The notes: generated by a model from the letters alone, not told the origin. Counted from the stretch's first letter, positions 1 to 12,155 are shown. The stretch is DNA of 64,000 nucleotides from JAHEFT01 sp963700705 (GCA_963700705.1 CAVOYQ010000009.1:62001-126000), one strand, 5' to 3'. Made by a program: numbers and translations.

Positions 1-1009
1 GCCGTTGAGATCGCCATCGAGGGTCAACTGGAAATTGTTCCAGGTGTCGTCCCAGTATTCCTGGTGGAACTTGACGGTCTTCAGGTCGCCGGTGGTCGGG
101 TCGTAGTCGTTGTAACCTTTGACCCTGGAGTCGCTGTAGTTGTAGATGCCGGTGAGCGCCCAGTCGTCATTGAGCAGCCATTTGACTCCGACACGCGCGC
201 CCTTGTAGGCCGTGCTGTTGATGTTGTTCTCGACGATGTCCGCGTTGGTCTTGCTGCCCTGGATGTATTCGCCGGTCTCCGGGTCGATCCGGCCGGGGCT
301 GTACCCGAATACATTGTCTATGTAGCCGGCGTCCTCGCCACCATAGGCCACCAGGCGAATCGCCAGTTTGTCCTCGATGATCGGGATGTTCATCATGGTA
401 TCGGCGTCCCAGCCGGTCTCGCCGCTGTGAATGTAGTGTAAACCGCCGCCGACATTGTCCGGCGAACTGGGTGGTGTCCGGCTTGTTGACAATGTAGCGC
501 AGCGTTCCGGACTGGGAACTGGCGCCATAAAGCGTGCCCTGCGGTCCGGCCAGCGTTTCGATGCGCGCCAGGTCGTACGGGCGTATTTCCGGGGACTGGG
601 CGCCTGTGGTCAGCGGTTGTTCATCGAGGTAAATCGCGGCCGATGAATCGGCGATAAACGGTCGGGCGGAATCGGCCAGTCCGCGGAAAATGATCTTGTT
701 CAGGCCGGCGGATGAACCCACGACCGTCATCGCCGGCACGAATTTGGCAAGGTCTTTCAGGTCGGTGATGCCTACCTTGGTAATGTCTTCCTGGCTGAAG
801 GCCTGGATGGACTGCGGAATGTCCTGGATGTTTTCCTCGCGTTTGCGTGCGGAAACGATGACTTCTTCCAGGCGGTTGTCATTGGCTTCGTTTTGCTCCT
901 GTGCATAAACAACACCGGTCACGCCCGGTGTGAGTGCTGCCGCTATGGCGCTGACAATCGTGCGTTGTTTCCATTCATGGGAGGATTTGATGGATTGATC
1001 GCGGGACAT
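1..1009 (-). CDS. TonB-dependent receptor, N-terminal part (frameshifted, cut by window edge)
   Basis: Outer-membrane receptor for TonB-driven uptake; the substrate is unknown. The N-terminus has a signal peptide ending near VVYAQ. A TonB-box-like stretch (EEVIVSARKREENIQDIPQS) and the plug domain follow, with the usual ARIETLAGPQGTLYGASS segment. Near base 455 the reading frame breaks. The protein continues in another minus frame (FAG then NVGGGLHYIHSGETGWDAD), which stays open to base 1 and holds beta-barrel sequence, so the gene is one locus with an indel. I prefer the ATG at 1009 because GGAG lies six bases upstream; an in-frame ATG at 1021 is possible. It lies downstream of the CocE-like hydrolase on the same strand, about 110 bases away. 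The C-terminal barrel is outside the window. Confidence 0.85.
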
Positions 1010-1119
1010 CTTTGTCTCCATTAAGTGCTCGCCGGATGCAGGCGATTTAACGAAATGTTAATAGCGCGAGAATATATCCCGATCCGTTGAATGTCTATAG
1101 ATAGTTTTTCGAAATATCG

Positions 1120-3272
1120 TCATAGGCCTTGTGATGGAAGTGAAGCTACTGGAAATCCCGCGGGAATCGTTTCGTCCCAGGTCTTCTCGCGCAGCAGGAC
1201 ACCGTTTTCACTCAGGCGGCGCACGTACCGGTAATAGAAATTTTCCCGGTCACTGCGCAGCAGGGTATCGCCTTCCCACAGCAGGTCGCGGTCTTCCAGC
1301 GTCACCCGGAAACTGTGTTTGCCGGTCTGGGTGGTATTTTCGGGATGGGCGTCCGACGTGTGGTACTCAATCAACTCCTTGTAGACCTCGGTGCCCCAGG
1401 GCAGGTGCTGGCCGTATTCGGTGTTGGCGCGGATGGTTGTTTCCGCTGTTTGCGGATTGCGGGACACTTCGGAAATCTCGCCATAGCCGGAGCTGGTTCC
1501 GGCAATATCGAAATGGCTGTAGCCGGGAGCTTCCGGGTTGGATGCAGGCGGCAGGAAAGCAGGCGCCGGGCGTTGTTCGAAGGGAACCACCGGCAACTCG
1601 ATGCGCGAACCGCCCTGGTCTCCCAGGTACAGCGAAGTGGTCACCGGGTAAGCGGTGGGCCAGAACATCGGCCACTGCGCATTGCTGATGGAAACCCGGA
1701 TGCGGTGTCCGGCGGGAAAAACCCAGGAAGTGAAATGCAGTTCCGGGTCGATTTCGAAAGATCTCACCGGGAACAATGTCAGACGGATCGCGGGCGGAAT
1801 CGCGGTGCGTGCCGTTAAATCCGGCGCCGGTGACCAGGGTCACGGATCCGTCGGGTGCAATGTCGGACAGGCGCACAAACCAGTCGGCCCGGGGAGCATC
1901 GGCAGCAACCCGCAGGTGAGCACGGGGACGGCCGAGGATTTCCAGGTCGGCGGGCAATACTTCGCTGTCGTAGACCAGGCTGTAGGCGTCGGTGGGCCGC
2001 TGGTCGTGCGCGACTTCGCCCCACCAGCTATTGGGCCCACCGGCTTCCATGCCAGCGGTCGGCACGTTTCGCAACAGGTGTGTCGCCGGTGCGACGGTTT
2101 CCGCATGCAGTTGGTGGTTGACGCCGAGGTACAGGGTATCCGGTTTAATGCGGTCGATCGGCCAGCCCTCTTCCCAGCGCCAGTGGCCGGGAACACTGGC
2201 CTGGTAGGGACCCGGCGGATGCCAGTTGCGCACGTAGACGGCAAAGTCCGGTTCCTCCAGGATGCCGGTGTCCCGCCCCTTGAGCCACTGGTCAAACCAG
2301 CGTACCGCCTCAGCCCGCCATTCGATGCCGGGTTCCGGGTAGGGGTCGTCGGGCGTGGTGTGAATCCACGGTCCGATGATCGCTTTGACCGGGGCATCGA
2401 GGTGTTCCAGCATCCGCGGCAGGCTGTTGCGGTAACCGTCGTACCAACCGCCGATGTGGAAGCTGGGGATGCGGATCAATTCATAGCGGTCTTTCAGCGA
2501 AACGCGATCCCAGTACGGGCCGTCACGTTGATGGCGCTTGTTGGCGATGGTGTACGGCGGCTGGTCGAAGCGATCGCGAAAATAAGCCTCGTCAATCACG
2601 TAGCCGGGTGCGCCGGGTCGCGAGTTGTCGACGTCCATCATCATTTCGTAAGAATCCAGGTGTAAGATCCCGTCGATGAAGTAGGAGTCCTCGGCGTAAA
2701 GGTACTCGGTGGAGTCGATGGCCAGGATGGTTTTCAGCGCCGGTGGCTGGCGCATGGCCATCTGGATCGCGATGAAACCGCTGTAGGAAATTCCGAACAT
2801 CGCGACGTTGCCGTTCGACCAGGATTGTCTGCGATAGCCAGTCGATCAGGACCTCACCATCGGCCAGTGCCTGCTCCGAATACGCGCCCGGCCCGAGGAT
2901 GCCCTCGCTGTTGCCGCTGCCGCGTTCATCGGCGGCGACCACGATGTAGCCGCGCTGGACGAAATAGGAGTAGGTGGGGTACCTGCTGCCGCGGTAGGTC
3001 GTGACCCGGTAGGGGTGGTATTCGAGCAATACCGGGAATCGCTCGTCCGGCGCGCCCCCGGCAGGCATGTAGAGTTCGATCGCCAGGGACTTGCCGTCCG
3101 ACATGGTTACCCGTGCCTGGCGAACCTCGATGTCATAAACCGCGGGGGAGGGCTCCGCCGCCGCCATCGCCGCGGCCGGAAACCACATCAGCACCGCCAG
3201 GAACAGGGCTGAAAGTTTCAATGAGCTGAAGGAAATCAACATCCGGTAGATTATTTCATGTTTGGCCGTCAC
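1120..3272 (-). CDS. CocE/NonD-family secreted hydrolase (S15-like), two frameshifts
   Basis: Serine hydrolase of the CocE / X-Pro dipeptidyl-peptidase family, acting on esters or N-terminal dipeptides and probably exported. The first third has a signal peptide ending AAAMA and the family start (LYMPAGGAPDERFPVLLEYH). The frame slips near 2826 and resumes with the nucleophile motif MFGISYSGF. Acid and His regions follow (GGWYDGYRNSL; GPWIHT). A second slip near 1765 leads into the C-terminal jelly-roll domain (LHFTSWVFPAGHRIRVSISN). Total length, about 715 residues, fits the family. The GTG at 3272 follows a GGGGGA run; an ATG at 3242 gives a neater signal peptide. All catalytic regions survive, so sequencing indels are likelier than decay. 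It may share a transcript with the TonB receptor downstream. Confidence 0.85.
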
Positions 3273-3337
3273 AATTCCCCCGATGATCCGTAATAGTACG
3301 GTGTTCCTATGTGTGATCTGCTGAATCGTAGCCGCTT

Positions 3338-4875
3338 ATGCGTATTTGTGAAATGAAATTTTTGCGCACGCCTTCCGCGCTCCGGGTGCTGGCCAGTCTC
3401 TGCCTGGTTATCGGCAGTATTTCCTGTGCCCCGGAAAACCTCCGTTCACCGGCGCCGGATCTTTACGGATCCGGTCGAATTGCGGGTCATGACATTCAAC
3501 ATTGAATGGGGCGGCGCGAAGATCAGTTTTGACAAGGTTGTCGAAGCGATCCGGGCGTCAAACGCCGATGTGGTCGGAATCCAGGAAGCGGAAGGCAATC
3601 TGCAAAGGCTTGCCGACGAACTCGGGTGGTATTTTGACCTGCAAAGCTACGTGATTTCCCGGTTTCCAATCATTGCGCCTCCGGGTTCCGATGGCCGGTA
3701 TGTGTTTGTCGAAGTCGAACCCGGCCGCGTCATCGTGATGGCGAATATCCATCTGCCTTCGAAAAACTATGGCCCCGATGCCGTGCGCGATGGCGCAGCG
3801 CCCGAAGCGGTGCTCGAAATCGAATTTTCCAGGCGCCTGCCCGCAGCCCGGAAAGCCATCGAACCCTTGCAGCAATTCGTAAAAGGTGGAACCCCGGTCT
3901 TCATTTCGGGGGACTTCAACACACCGGCACACACGGACTGGACAACAACCACGGCGGGTACCCGAAAATACCTGTTGTACCCTTTGAATTGGCCGGTCAG
4001 CCTGGCGCTGGAAGAAGCGGGTTTCCGCGATTCGTGGCGGGTGGTTTACCCGGACCCGGTGCGTAACCCGGGCCTCACCTGGTGGGCTGCCAGGCCGCCC
4101 CTCAAAGAGTATTTTTTTGACGAAAACGACAGCCAGGACCGCATTGACTTTGTCTGGTTTGCCGGTGCGGCCGAGGTCCTGAACAGCGCGCTGGCGGGTG
4201 AAACCGGAGGGCCGGAAGTCACGTATGGTTTGACGCCGTGGCCCAGTGATCATCGCGCCGTTGTCAGCGGATTCCTGGTCGAACCCGTGCGCCTGCCTGA
4301 GCTGGTCACCACCGGCAGCCGGGTCTACCGGGACGATGCCGTTATCGACGTTCATTCCAACAGCGCCGGCGATACGGCGCTGTGTGTCGCCGGGGCGGAC
4401 AACCGGGTGGTCGTTGCCGAACGCCGGGTGCCCGGCGGCAGGGCCGACTGGATGTTACCCGCCGCCGTGCCGGGTCCGGGGCACTACCGGGTCCGGAAGT
4501 GCGATGCCGGGAAGGATCTCCGGCCCCGCCAGGGAGTTCTGGGTGCTTTCCAGCGCTGCCGTGCCGGAGGTTGAAATCACCGGTTCGTCGTTTCAGACCG
4601 GTCAGGCCATAAATATCCGCTGGCGTAACGCGCCCGGTAACCGCAACGATTACCTGGCCGCCTACGCCAAAGGGGTTGTGACGGATTACGAGAACGGCCT
4701 GGCCTGGGTTTACACCCGAGCAATGCCTGAAGGAGAGGTCCGCATGGATGCATCGACAACCGAGTGGGGGTGGCCGCTGGCGCCTGGCGAATACGTGATC
4801 CGGCTGGTCAAGGACGACGGTTCTGAAGTACTTGCCGAATCGGCGCCGTTCACCGTCAGGGCGGGTGATCCCTGA
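3338..4875 (+). CDS. Endonuclease/exonuclease/phosphatase-family lipoprotein (frameshifted)
   Basis: A lipoprotein with a DNase I-like phosphohydrolase fold. The ATG at 3338 (or 3353) opens a lipobox signal (LCLVIGSISC). A frameshift near 3470 joins it to the catalytic domain, whose motifs are clear: RVMTFNIEWGG, VVGIQEAEG (metal-binding Glu), SGDFNTPAHTDW (Asp/Asn), DRIDFVWF and PSDHRAVVSGF (catalytic His). A second slip near 4515 leads to a C-terminal beta-sandwich (VEITGSSFQTGQAINIRWRN to the end) that resembles an Ig-like or carbohydrate-binding add-on. The substrate could be a phosphodiester or a phospholipid; the family does not decide. It is divergent from the CocE gene, with a 65-base gap. 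Confidence 0.82.
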
Positions 4876-4882
4876 CTCCGGG

Positions 4883-5533
4883 CTAACCGGAAGCCGCGCA
4901 TTCCGTAATACCCTCGATCAATTTTTCCTGGAAACGCGATTGGACCAATTCACGGCGTAACGCCTGGAAGGTACCAAAGACGGTTTGCAACGATGCCCGG
5001 TTGGCCATCCATTTGGGCAAATGGCCTGCAGTATCTGCATGCGCCTGGTAGTCGATCTCGACCTGTCCATCCGGCTGAACCGCCAACCTCCAGCGTGAAC
5101 TCACGTCAATTATTCGAACATACCCGGCCAGACCCGGCAGGTCATCGTGTCGATCTGAAATGTCCAGAACCAGGCTGCAGGGCGTCGGTTGGCTGTATTC
5201 CGAGAAAGTTACCATGTCGCGGTTGGCGACCGGCCACGGTGCATGGAAGCGCGTGTGAACGACGTTACTGCGCTGCCCCGTGACCTCGAGAACCGTCACG
5301 TCGCTGACGGATTCCATCCAGTCAGGCACGTGATCAGTATCGTGCAGCAGGGCGATAAATGCGGACAGGGTCGTCTTGACCCGCGTAGTGGCTCGAACTT
5401 CGTCATAGCCGTTTGCCGATGCCCTGCTGTAGACCCTTATGTCATCCTGATCCCGCCGAAGCGCCCATTCTTCAGCGGCGGACAGAGGCAGGCAAATCAG
5501 CAGGGCAGCGCACAGGAAAAGAGCTCTCGGCAT
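4883..5533 (-). CDS. Secreted START/SRPBCC-domain protein
   Basis: An intact 216-residue protein with a signal peptide (MPRALFLCAALLICLPLSAA) and a START-type lipid-binding fold across the rest. Family-typical segments are VYSRASANGYDEVRATTRV, VPDWMESVSDVTVLE, NRDMVTFSEYSQ and a late hydrophobic helix. START proteins hold a lipid or other hydrophobic ligand in a central cavity; bacterial versions with export signals are mostly uncharacterised. The gene converges with the endonuclease-family gene, leaving seven bases between stops, and lies just downstream of the alpha/beta hydrolase on the same strand, so the two may be co-transcribed. No ligand can be predicted. Confidence 0.85.
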   Translation of the reverse strand: MPRALFLCAALLICLPLSAAEEWALRRDQDDIRVYSRASANGYDEVRATTRVKTTLSAFIALLHDTDHVPDWMESVSDVTVLEVTGQRSNVVHTRFHAPWPVANRDMVTFSEYSQPTPCSLVLDISDRHDDLPGLAGYVRIIDVSSRWRLAVQPDGQVEIDYQAHADTAGHLPKWMANRASLQTVFGTFQALRRELVQSRFQEKLIEGITECAASG

Positions 5534-5563
5534 GGTTTGTTCCTGATCCCGGTCGCCTGGCGG

Positions 5564-6540
5564 CTATTGCCCCTGCAAAACGAAATCAACGATGGCCTGC
5601 GTAACCGGCAGATTATTTTCCGGCGCCATGATGTCGCCGGCCAGGACATGGTTGCTGGCGTCACCGGAACCGGGCAGTTCAAGCAGCTGTTTGCGCGGAC
5701 TGTCGAGCTGTTCGAACCCCCTGATGATCCAGTCGACGTCGACAACGGTGTCAGCCGGCGAGTAGATCGTCAAAACGGATTGCTCAAGCTGCATGGGCAA
5801 TCTCCCGCGGACGTATTTGACCAGACGCATCATTTCGATCGCGGCATCCATCGGGTACGTGGTCGACCAGAAGCGTGCCTGTAATTCATTTTGCGCAGTC
5901 CAGCTGCGGGATTTACCGGCGACGATGTAGGCCAGTTGCGGCCCACCCGGCCAGGTCAGGAATTCGGCCTTGGTGTCCTGCACAGCGAAATTCGGTGACA
6001 TAAGAACGATCGTGCTCACGGCTTCAAAGGACGGATGGCCGACCATCGCCAGCGCCAGCGTGGCGCCCGTCGAGGTTCCCATCACGATAAGCTGTTCCCC
6101 GATCATGGCTCCGATCGAAAGTGCCTCGGCGGCATCATTGAGCCAGTCCTCGGCGCGGACGCCCTCCAGTGCATGCTGTAGCTGCCCGTGGCCCGGTCAG
6201 GCGGGTTTCAAACAGGTTTGCTCCGAGTGCGTCGGCAACCATTGAGGCAACCGGCGCAATTTCCTGCCGGGTTGCCGAGAAGCCATGCAGATAGACGATG
6301 GAATACGGGGTTTTACTGTTTCTGTTGTTCCTGGTACCAGCGAATGCGTTTCTCGGTACCCGGAATGAGGGCTTCCCTGGCGTTGGCCAGGGACTCGCTT
6401 TCCGCCAGCCAGTCGGTCAGATCGCCCTCGAATTTGGCGGATAGCGCTTTATTCTCGAGCCTGGCAGGTGCTGTTGCCACCAGGGCCAATGTCAGTGCAA
6501 CGAGAACAGCAGCAATAACAATTGGAATTCTGCCTTTCAC
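5564..6540 (-). CDS. Membrane-anchored alpha/beta hydrolase (two frameshifts)
   Basis: The N-terminus is a signal anchor (MKGRIPIVIAAVLVALTLAL) and a short linker ending in RIRWYQEQQKQ, then a stop caused by a slip near 6316. In the next frame comes the hydrolase core: SKTPYSIVYLHGFSATRQEI with the oxyanion HGF motif. A second slip near 6205 leads to the nucleophile elbow VMGTSTGATLAL (GTSTG). The acid is probably in SPADTVVDVDW and the His in ASNHVLAG. Length and order fit a single 325-residue lipase/esterase-like protein. It precedes the START gene on the same strand and follows a terminator after the TonB receptor, so it probably has its own promoter near 6545. Confidence 0.78.
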
Positions 6541-6559
6541 TAGCAGACCTTCCGGCAGG

Positions 6560-6590
6560 AAAGTCCGGCAAGGATTTGCCGGACTTTTCC
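6560..6590 (-). terminator. Intrinsic terminator after TonB receptor
   Basis: Read on the minus strand, an 11-bp GC-rich stem (AAGTCCGGCAA / TTGCCGGACTT) with a four-base loop is followed by TTTCC. It lies 30 bases past the stop of the receptor gene and before the start of the hydrolase gene, the place expected for a rho-independent terminator. Confidence 0.7.
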
Positions 6591-6619
6591 GAACTCGGCT
6601 TCGGTGGTTCCCGTAAAGC

Positions 6620-9155
6620 TCAGAAGCTCGCTCTCAGCGTCACGCCATAGGTGCGCGGCTGGTTGGGGTAACCACTGTAACTGCCGGGCTGTGCAACCGA
6701 CGGAAACGCGGACAGCAGGTACTCGTCGTTGAACAGGTTGCGGCCCCAGAAAATCAGTTCCAGGCCGTTGCTCCAGCCAAATCCCAGGCTGCCGTTGAAC
6801 GTGCTCACTTTCGCCGACGCGATGTCGGCTGGCACGTTCTCCACCACCTGGATATTGTCCGCGTAGGTGTATTCGCCCCGGATGAAAGACTCGGTCGAGC
6901 CCAACTGGAAATAATAGGTGGCCGACGTGTCGATGGTGAGTTTATGAATACCGGCAGGGGTCGTGCCGGTCAGGTCTACCGGCCCGTCAGGCCCTTCACC
7001 AAGCGGGAAGGAGTCGTATTTCGGATCCAGCCAGGTACTGGCAAAAGTCAGTCTCCACGCATCGGTGGGGACCCACAGGCCTTCGACTTCAACGCCCGTC
7101 GTGGATTGTTTGCCCGCGTTGGCCAGCACGAAGCCGGTTCCGGTGAAGATGTTCGACTGGAATCCCTTGATCTCCTGGTCGAAGATCGCGACGTGCAAAG
7201 AGGTCGTGCTCCAGTCGCCCTTGAAGCCGAGTTCATAGGCGGTGGCGTCCTCGGGCCCGGCGTAACGTGTTCCCGGTCGCAGATTGGGCACTCCCAGTCC
7301 CGCCTGCAGCAAGGCCGGAATATCGTCGGCGAACGGGCGTGAATCCCGGCTCAGGTTCCAGGAGGTGGCTTTGAAACCCGTTCCGGCGCGCGCGTAAACA
7401 TTGATGTTGTCGGTCCACTGGTAGGCGAGTACCGCGGTCCAGGTGACCTTGGAATCATTGGATTTACCCGGCTCCACCGAGTTGGGGAAGTCCACGAACG
7501 GCGGCAGGAACTGCAATTCCTGCAAGGCCAGCGCCGGGTTGCAGTACGGACCGGTTTCCGGCGAGCACCGGGTGGCGGCCAGGGCGGCAGCGGTGGCGGC
7601 TGCGCCCGGGTTGGCGGCGATGTTCTCCGGGGTTGCCGGCAAACCGGTCAGCTGGTAGAAAATGCCGGCAAAACCCACCTGGACCATGCTGACCGATCGA
7701 AAACACGTCGGTATTGCACCTGGTTCACGTAGGCGTTCTTTTTGACCTTGGTGTAGTTCAAGCCCTCCGGTCAGTGTCCACTGGTCCGTGAAATGCCAGT
7801 CAGCCTGCCCGAAGAACGACATCGTCTTGTCGTCCTGCCCGGTGTAATCCCATGCGCCTTGCCCGGCCTGGAGAAAGCCGACGCCTGGCGGCAATTGCCC
7901 CTGGGCCACCAGGGCCTGCTGCAGTTGGTTGATCGGCGCCGCCGGACAGGATGTTGCCATAGGGGTTCATATCCGTCGTCGTAGGTTACGACGTTGTCGT
8001 ACGTCACGGTTTCATCGAAGTAGAACGCGCCCAGCATCCAGTCAAGCGGTACCCACGGTCTGGCTCAGGCGCACTTCCTGGGTGAACGTGTCGATACCCG
8101 TGTCGCCGGAATTGAGCGCCGACCAGCTGCCGCGCTGGTGAAATCGACATCGACGTTGTCCTTGCGCGACAGTTCACGGTAGGAAGTGATCGAGGTCAGC
8201 AGCAGATCGTCGGCAAAGTTGTAATCCGCCTGCAGGGAAACGCCCTGGTTGGTGATTTCGTTGGTCGGATCAAAATCGTAATAATTTTCGTAGGCAAAGC
8301 CGTCATTGGGAACCAGGTCTCCGCCGACCAGGTCGAATCGCACACGCCGGTCGGGCCGTCGAACAGGTTGGCCACGCCGCAGCATTTCTCGTTGATCTTG
8401 TCGTAGTCGGCGATCAGCCGCAGGCTGAGATTTTCCGTGGGCAGCCACAACAACTGGCCGCGCACGCCCCAGCGGTTTCTCTCGTTGATCTCAGTGCCGG
8501 TCTCCAGGTTCTTGAAGTAACCGTTCCGGTCGTTGGAACTGACCGACAGGCTGAACCCGAGCGTGTCGGATATCGGCCCGCTGATGTCACCCTTGAGGAT
8601 CCACAGGTTGTAGTTGCCGTAAGTGAGGGACGCGCTGCCGGAGTAGGCATCCATATTGGGAGCGGCGGTCACGATGTTGATCACGCCGGCCGAAGCGTTC
8701 TTGCCGAACAGGGTGCTTTGCGGGCCGCGCAACACTTCGATGCGTTCCAGGTTGGGCAGGTCAGCCAGCGCCGCGGCCGATCTCGACCGGTAGACGCCGT
8801 CGACGAAAACACCCACCGAGGGTTCGATACCCGGGTTGTTCGCGCCGTTGCCGAAGCCGCGGATCACGAAGTTCGTATTTCCCGTTGTTTGCAGTTGCGT
8901 CACACGCAGGGATGGCACCATGCCCTGCAAGTCGACCATGTCGTTGATCTGCGCCTGTTCGATGGTCCTGGAATCCACCACGCTGACAGCGAGCGGAACT
9001 TCGGCGAGGGTTTGTTCCCGCTTGGTGGCCATGACGATGACTTCTTCGATGGTGTCGGATTCCTGTGCGTAAACCGGTGACACGAAGGCTACGGCCAAGC
9101 AAGACCGGCCAAAATTCTGATTTCTGATTTTATTCCCCACGACATACACTCCCAC
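6620..9155 (-). CDS. TonB-dependent receptor (multiple frameshifts)
   Basis: Outer-membrane TonB-dependent receptor of about 840 residues. The start at 9155 gives a signal-like segment ending PVYAQ. A TonB-box region (DTIEEVIVMATKREQTL) and the plug domain follow, with NLERIEVLRGPQSTLFGKNA. Barrel sequence is spread over several minus frames: slips are near 8345, 8130, 8050, 7955 and 7760-7700. The end is a clean receptor C-terminus (NQPRTYGVTLRASF, terminal Phe). The barrel has long Ala-rich inserts around 7570-7620 in mapped order. No internal stops occur beyond those explained by slips. The substrate is not predictable from sequence. It is transcribed away from rlmJ, leaving a 117-base divergent region. 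Confidence 0.82.
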
Positions 9156-9272
9156 AGATGAATGCGAAAATGACGCGGCTACGAGGATGCCGCTACCTGA
9201 AGCCGGATCATACTACAAAGCCTCCTGTGTGCTTAAATAATCTGATTCCAAGCCAGTCTGATGTGATTTGCC

Positions 9273-10109
9273 TTGCTGAGCTACCGCCATTCTTTTCACG
9301 CCGGGAATTTTGCCGATGTTCTGAAGCACATCGTGCTGGTCGAAATCCTTGAACACCTGGCAGCCAAGGAGAAAGCCTTTGAATACATCGACAGCCACGC
9401 CGGCGCCGGCCTGTTTGACCTGACGCACGGCCATGCTGAAAAACTCGAAGAATTCCGGGACGGGATCGGCAGGCTGTGGGGCGGGGACTGGCCGGAGCTC
9501 AGACGATATTTTGAGATCATCAGGGCCTGCAACCCTTCCGGTTCATTGAATTACTACCCGGGTTCGCCCCTGATCGCAATGCATTTTCTGCGCCCCCAGG
9601 ACCGGGCCTGGCTGTTTGAACTCCATCCCAAGGATTGCAGGAGGCTCGAAAAAAACACCCGGGACAATAACCGCATCAGGGTTGCCTGCCAGGATGGCCA
9701 CCAGGGCCTGCTTGCGCTGCTGCCGCCGGCCAGCCGGAGAGGCCTGGTTCTGGTTGATCCTTCTTATGAAATAAAGTCCGAGTACGAACAGGTTTTCGAA
9801 ACCGTCCAAAAAGCCTGCAGAAAATTTTCAACCGGTATTTACGCCATCTGGTACCCGGTCGTGGAGCGGGAAAGAGTCAGTCAGCTGGAAAACAGCCTGG
9901 CCGCCAGCGGCATCAGGGATATCCAGCGATTTGAACTCGGCCTGGCGCCGGATTCGGACGGGCGGGGTATGACCGCCTCGGGGATGATCGTGATCAATCC
10001 GCCGTGGACGCTTTTTGAGAAAATGTCCCGGGTTCTGCCGAAACTGGCCGTTGCACTGGGCACGGATCAGGACGCTTTTTACAAATGTGACAGGCTTGTG
10101 CCAGAGTAA
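9273..10109 (+). CDS. rlmJ: 23S rRNA (adenine2030-N6)-methyltransferase RlmJ
   Basis: RlmJ methylates A2030 of 23S rRNA with S-adenosylmethionine. The first residues (MLSYRHSFHAGNFADVLKH) match the family signature exactly in form. The DPSYEIKSEY segment and the late INPPW segment match the conserved DPPFE-like catalytic motif region and C-terminal family motif. At 278 residues it is of normal length. The start is a TTG at 9273, chosen because the conserved N-terminus begins there; no strong ribosome-binding site is visible. It stands alone between the receptor gene and the S9 peptidase gene. The role is housekeeping; the E. coli protein is also linked to growth on external DNA, which is knowledge of the family only. 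Confidence 0.95.
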   Translation: MLSYRHSFHAGNFADVLKHIVLVEILEHLAAKEKAFEYIDSHAGAGLFDLTHGHAEKLEEFRDGIGRLWGGDWPELRRYFEIIRACNPSGSLNYYPGSPLIAMHFLRPQDRAWLFELHPKDCRRLEKNTRDNNRIRVACQDGHQGLLALLPPASRRGLVLVDPSYEIKSEYEQVFETVQKACRKFSTGIYAIWYPVVERERVSQLENSLAASGIRDIQRFELGLAPDSDGRGMTASGMIVINPPWTLFEKMSRVLPKLAVALGTDQDAFYKCDRLVPE

Positions 10110-10153
10110 ACGCAGTGCAAACTGCGATCAAATACTGTCTAGCGAGGAAAACC

Positions 10154-12155
10154 ATGAAACAGAACATCATTTTCGCCATCGGGCTGTCCCTGCTTGTCCG
10201 CAGCCCATTCTCGCCTGGCAGATATCGTCCGTTCCGAGGCCAACAACGGCAACCTGGTCATGGAGGACATCCCGGCAATTCCGCAGTCGGTAGTCGCCGA
10301 CCTCAACCGGTACCAGAATGTCCGGTTCGCCAGTTTTCAGGACTGGACCCTGGATGGTGAAGGGATTTTCATCTCGACCCGTTTTGGCGACGTAAACCAG
10401 ATTCACCATGTCGGCCATCCCGGCGGGGCGCGGACCCAGATTACCTTTCTGAACGAACCGATCGGCGAGGTTTCGCGCCAGCCGCAGGGTGCAAAAATGA
10501 TTTTCACGATGGATGCCGGCGGCAGCGAGTTCTCGCAGATTTTCCTGCTCGACCCGTCCGGTTCGGACGACGCATTGATGCTGACGGACGGCGAATCGCG
10601 AAACGGTGCGGTGGTCTGGGACCGCAGGGGCGAATGGATTGCTTACCAGAGCACCCGCCGCAACGGCGCTTCCAACGACGTCTGGATGATGAATGTCAGC
10701 AACCCCGAGACCGCTGAAATCGTGCTGGAATCGCCCGACGGCACCTGGTGGGGCGCCGTGGATTTCTCGCCGGACAACAAGCGCTTGCTGATCATGAACT
10801 ACGTCGGCAATGCCGATTCAAGAATCCTCCTGCTCGACCTGGAGAGCAAGGAACTGCGCCGGGTGGCCGGCGATCCGGAACATCCCAGTATCAACAGCCC
10901 GGTGGCATTCGACCGGGAGGGCACGGGCTTTTACTTCGTCACCGATGTCAAGGGCGAGTTCCAGCAACTGGCCTGGCAATCATTTGAAGAAGGAGCCGAG
11001 CCGGTTATTCTGACCGCCGATATCCCCTGGCACGTCGAAGCCGGGGCGCTCAGCGAGGACCGTTCGCGTGGCGCATTCGTGGTCAACGAAAATGGTTTTT
11101 CGAAGCTTTACCTGATCGACCTGGCCGGCAATCAATACCGGCAAGTGGAATCCATACCGACCGGCCTGGTCGGTAACCTGAAATTCAGTCCGGACGGCAG
11201 CAAACTCGGCATGACCCTGAACACCGCGCAGACACCCAGCGATTCTTTCGTCCTGGACCTGGGTGAGGGGGCGCTGGAATACGGCGACCTGACACGCTGG
11301 ACCTTCAGTGAAGTCGGTGGCCTCGACACCGCGACGTTCATCGAACCGGAACTGATCTCCTTCCCCACCTTCGACAGCGCGAACGGCGGGCCGGAATCGA
11401 TCCCCGCGTGGTTCTACAAACCGGCCGGCGACGGTCCATTCCCGGTGGTTATCTCCATCCATGGCGGCCCGGAAGCCCAGGCGCGGCCTGCGTTCAGCAG
11501 CACCTACCAGATGTGGTTGCAGAAGCTCGGTGTGGCGGTAGTCGTTCCCAACGTCCGCGGCTCCAATGGCTACGGCAAAAATTACATGTCGCTGGACAAC
11601 GGCTTCAAACGTGAAGACTCGGTCAGGGATATCGGCGCCTTGCTGGACTGGATCGCGACCCGGCCTGAACTGGACCCGGACCGGGTCGCGGTTTTCGGCG
11701 GCAGTTACGGGGGTTACATGGTGCTGGCCAGTTCGGTGCACTACAGCGACCGCCTGAAAGCGGCAGTGGATATCGTCGGCATCAGCAATTTTGTCACCTT
11801 CCTCGAAAATACCGAGGACTACCGCCGCGACCTGCGCCGTGCGGAATACGGCGACGAGCGCGATCCCGCGATGCGGGCGCACCTGGAATCGATCAGCCCG
11901 CTGAACCACGTCAGCGATATCCGGATCCCGATGCTCGTGGTGCAGGGCCAGAACGACCCCCGCGTGCCGGTCACCGAGGCCGAGCAGATCGTCGCCGCGC
12001 TGCGCGAACAGGGCACGCCGGTCTGGTACATGAACGCGATGAACGAGGGGCACGGTTACCGCAAGAAAGAGAACCAGGACGTCTACCAGCAGGCCACGAT
12101 CATGTTCCTGCGGGAATTCCTGGTGGGGGAGGCTCCTCAGCCGTCGAAGGAATAG
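10154..12155 (+). CDS. Secreted S9-family prolyl oligopeptidase-like peptidase (frameshift in signal peptide)
   Basis: Serine peptidase of clan SC, family S9 (acylaminoacyl / dipeptidyl peptidase group). The ATG at 10154 follows an AGCGAGGA site and opens a signal peptide (MKQNIIFAIGLSLL). A one-base slip near 10196 separates it from the mature part (SAAHSRLADIVRSEANNG). Next comes a beta-propeller of about 370 residues with repeated PDG / WSPDN-like blades. The C-terminal hydrolase domain has nucleophile GGSYGGYM, acid GQNDPRVP and His NEGHGY. The 3' end overlaps the convergent sulfotransferase gene by 19 bases. It is likely periplasmic, degrading short peptides. Confidence 0.88.
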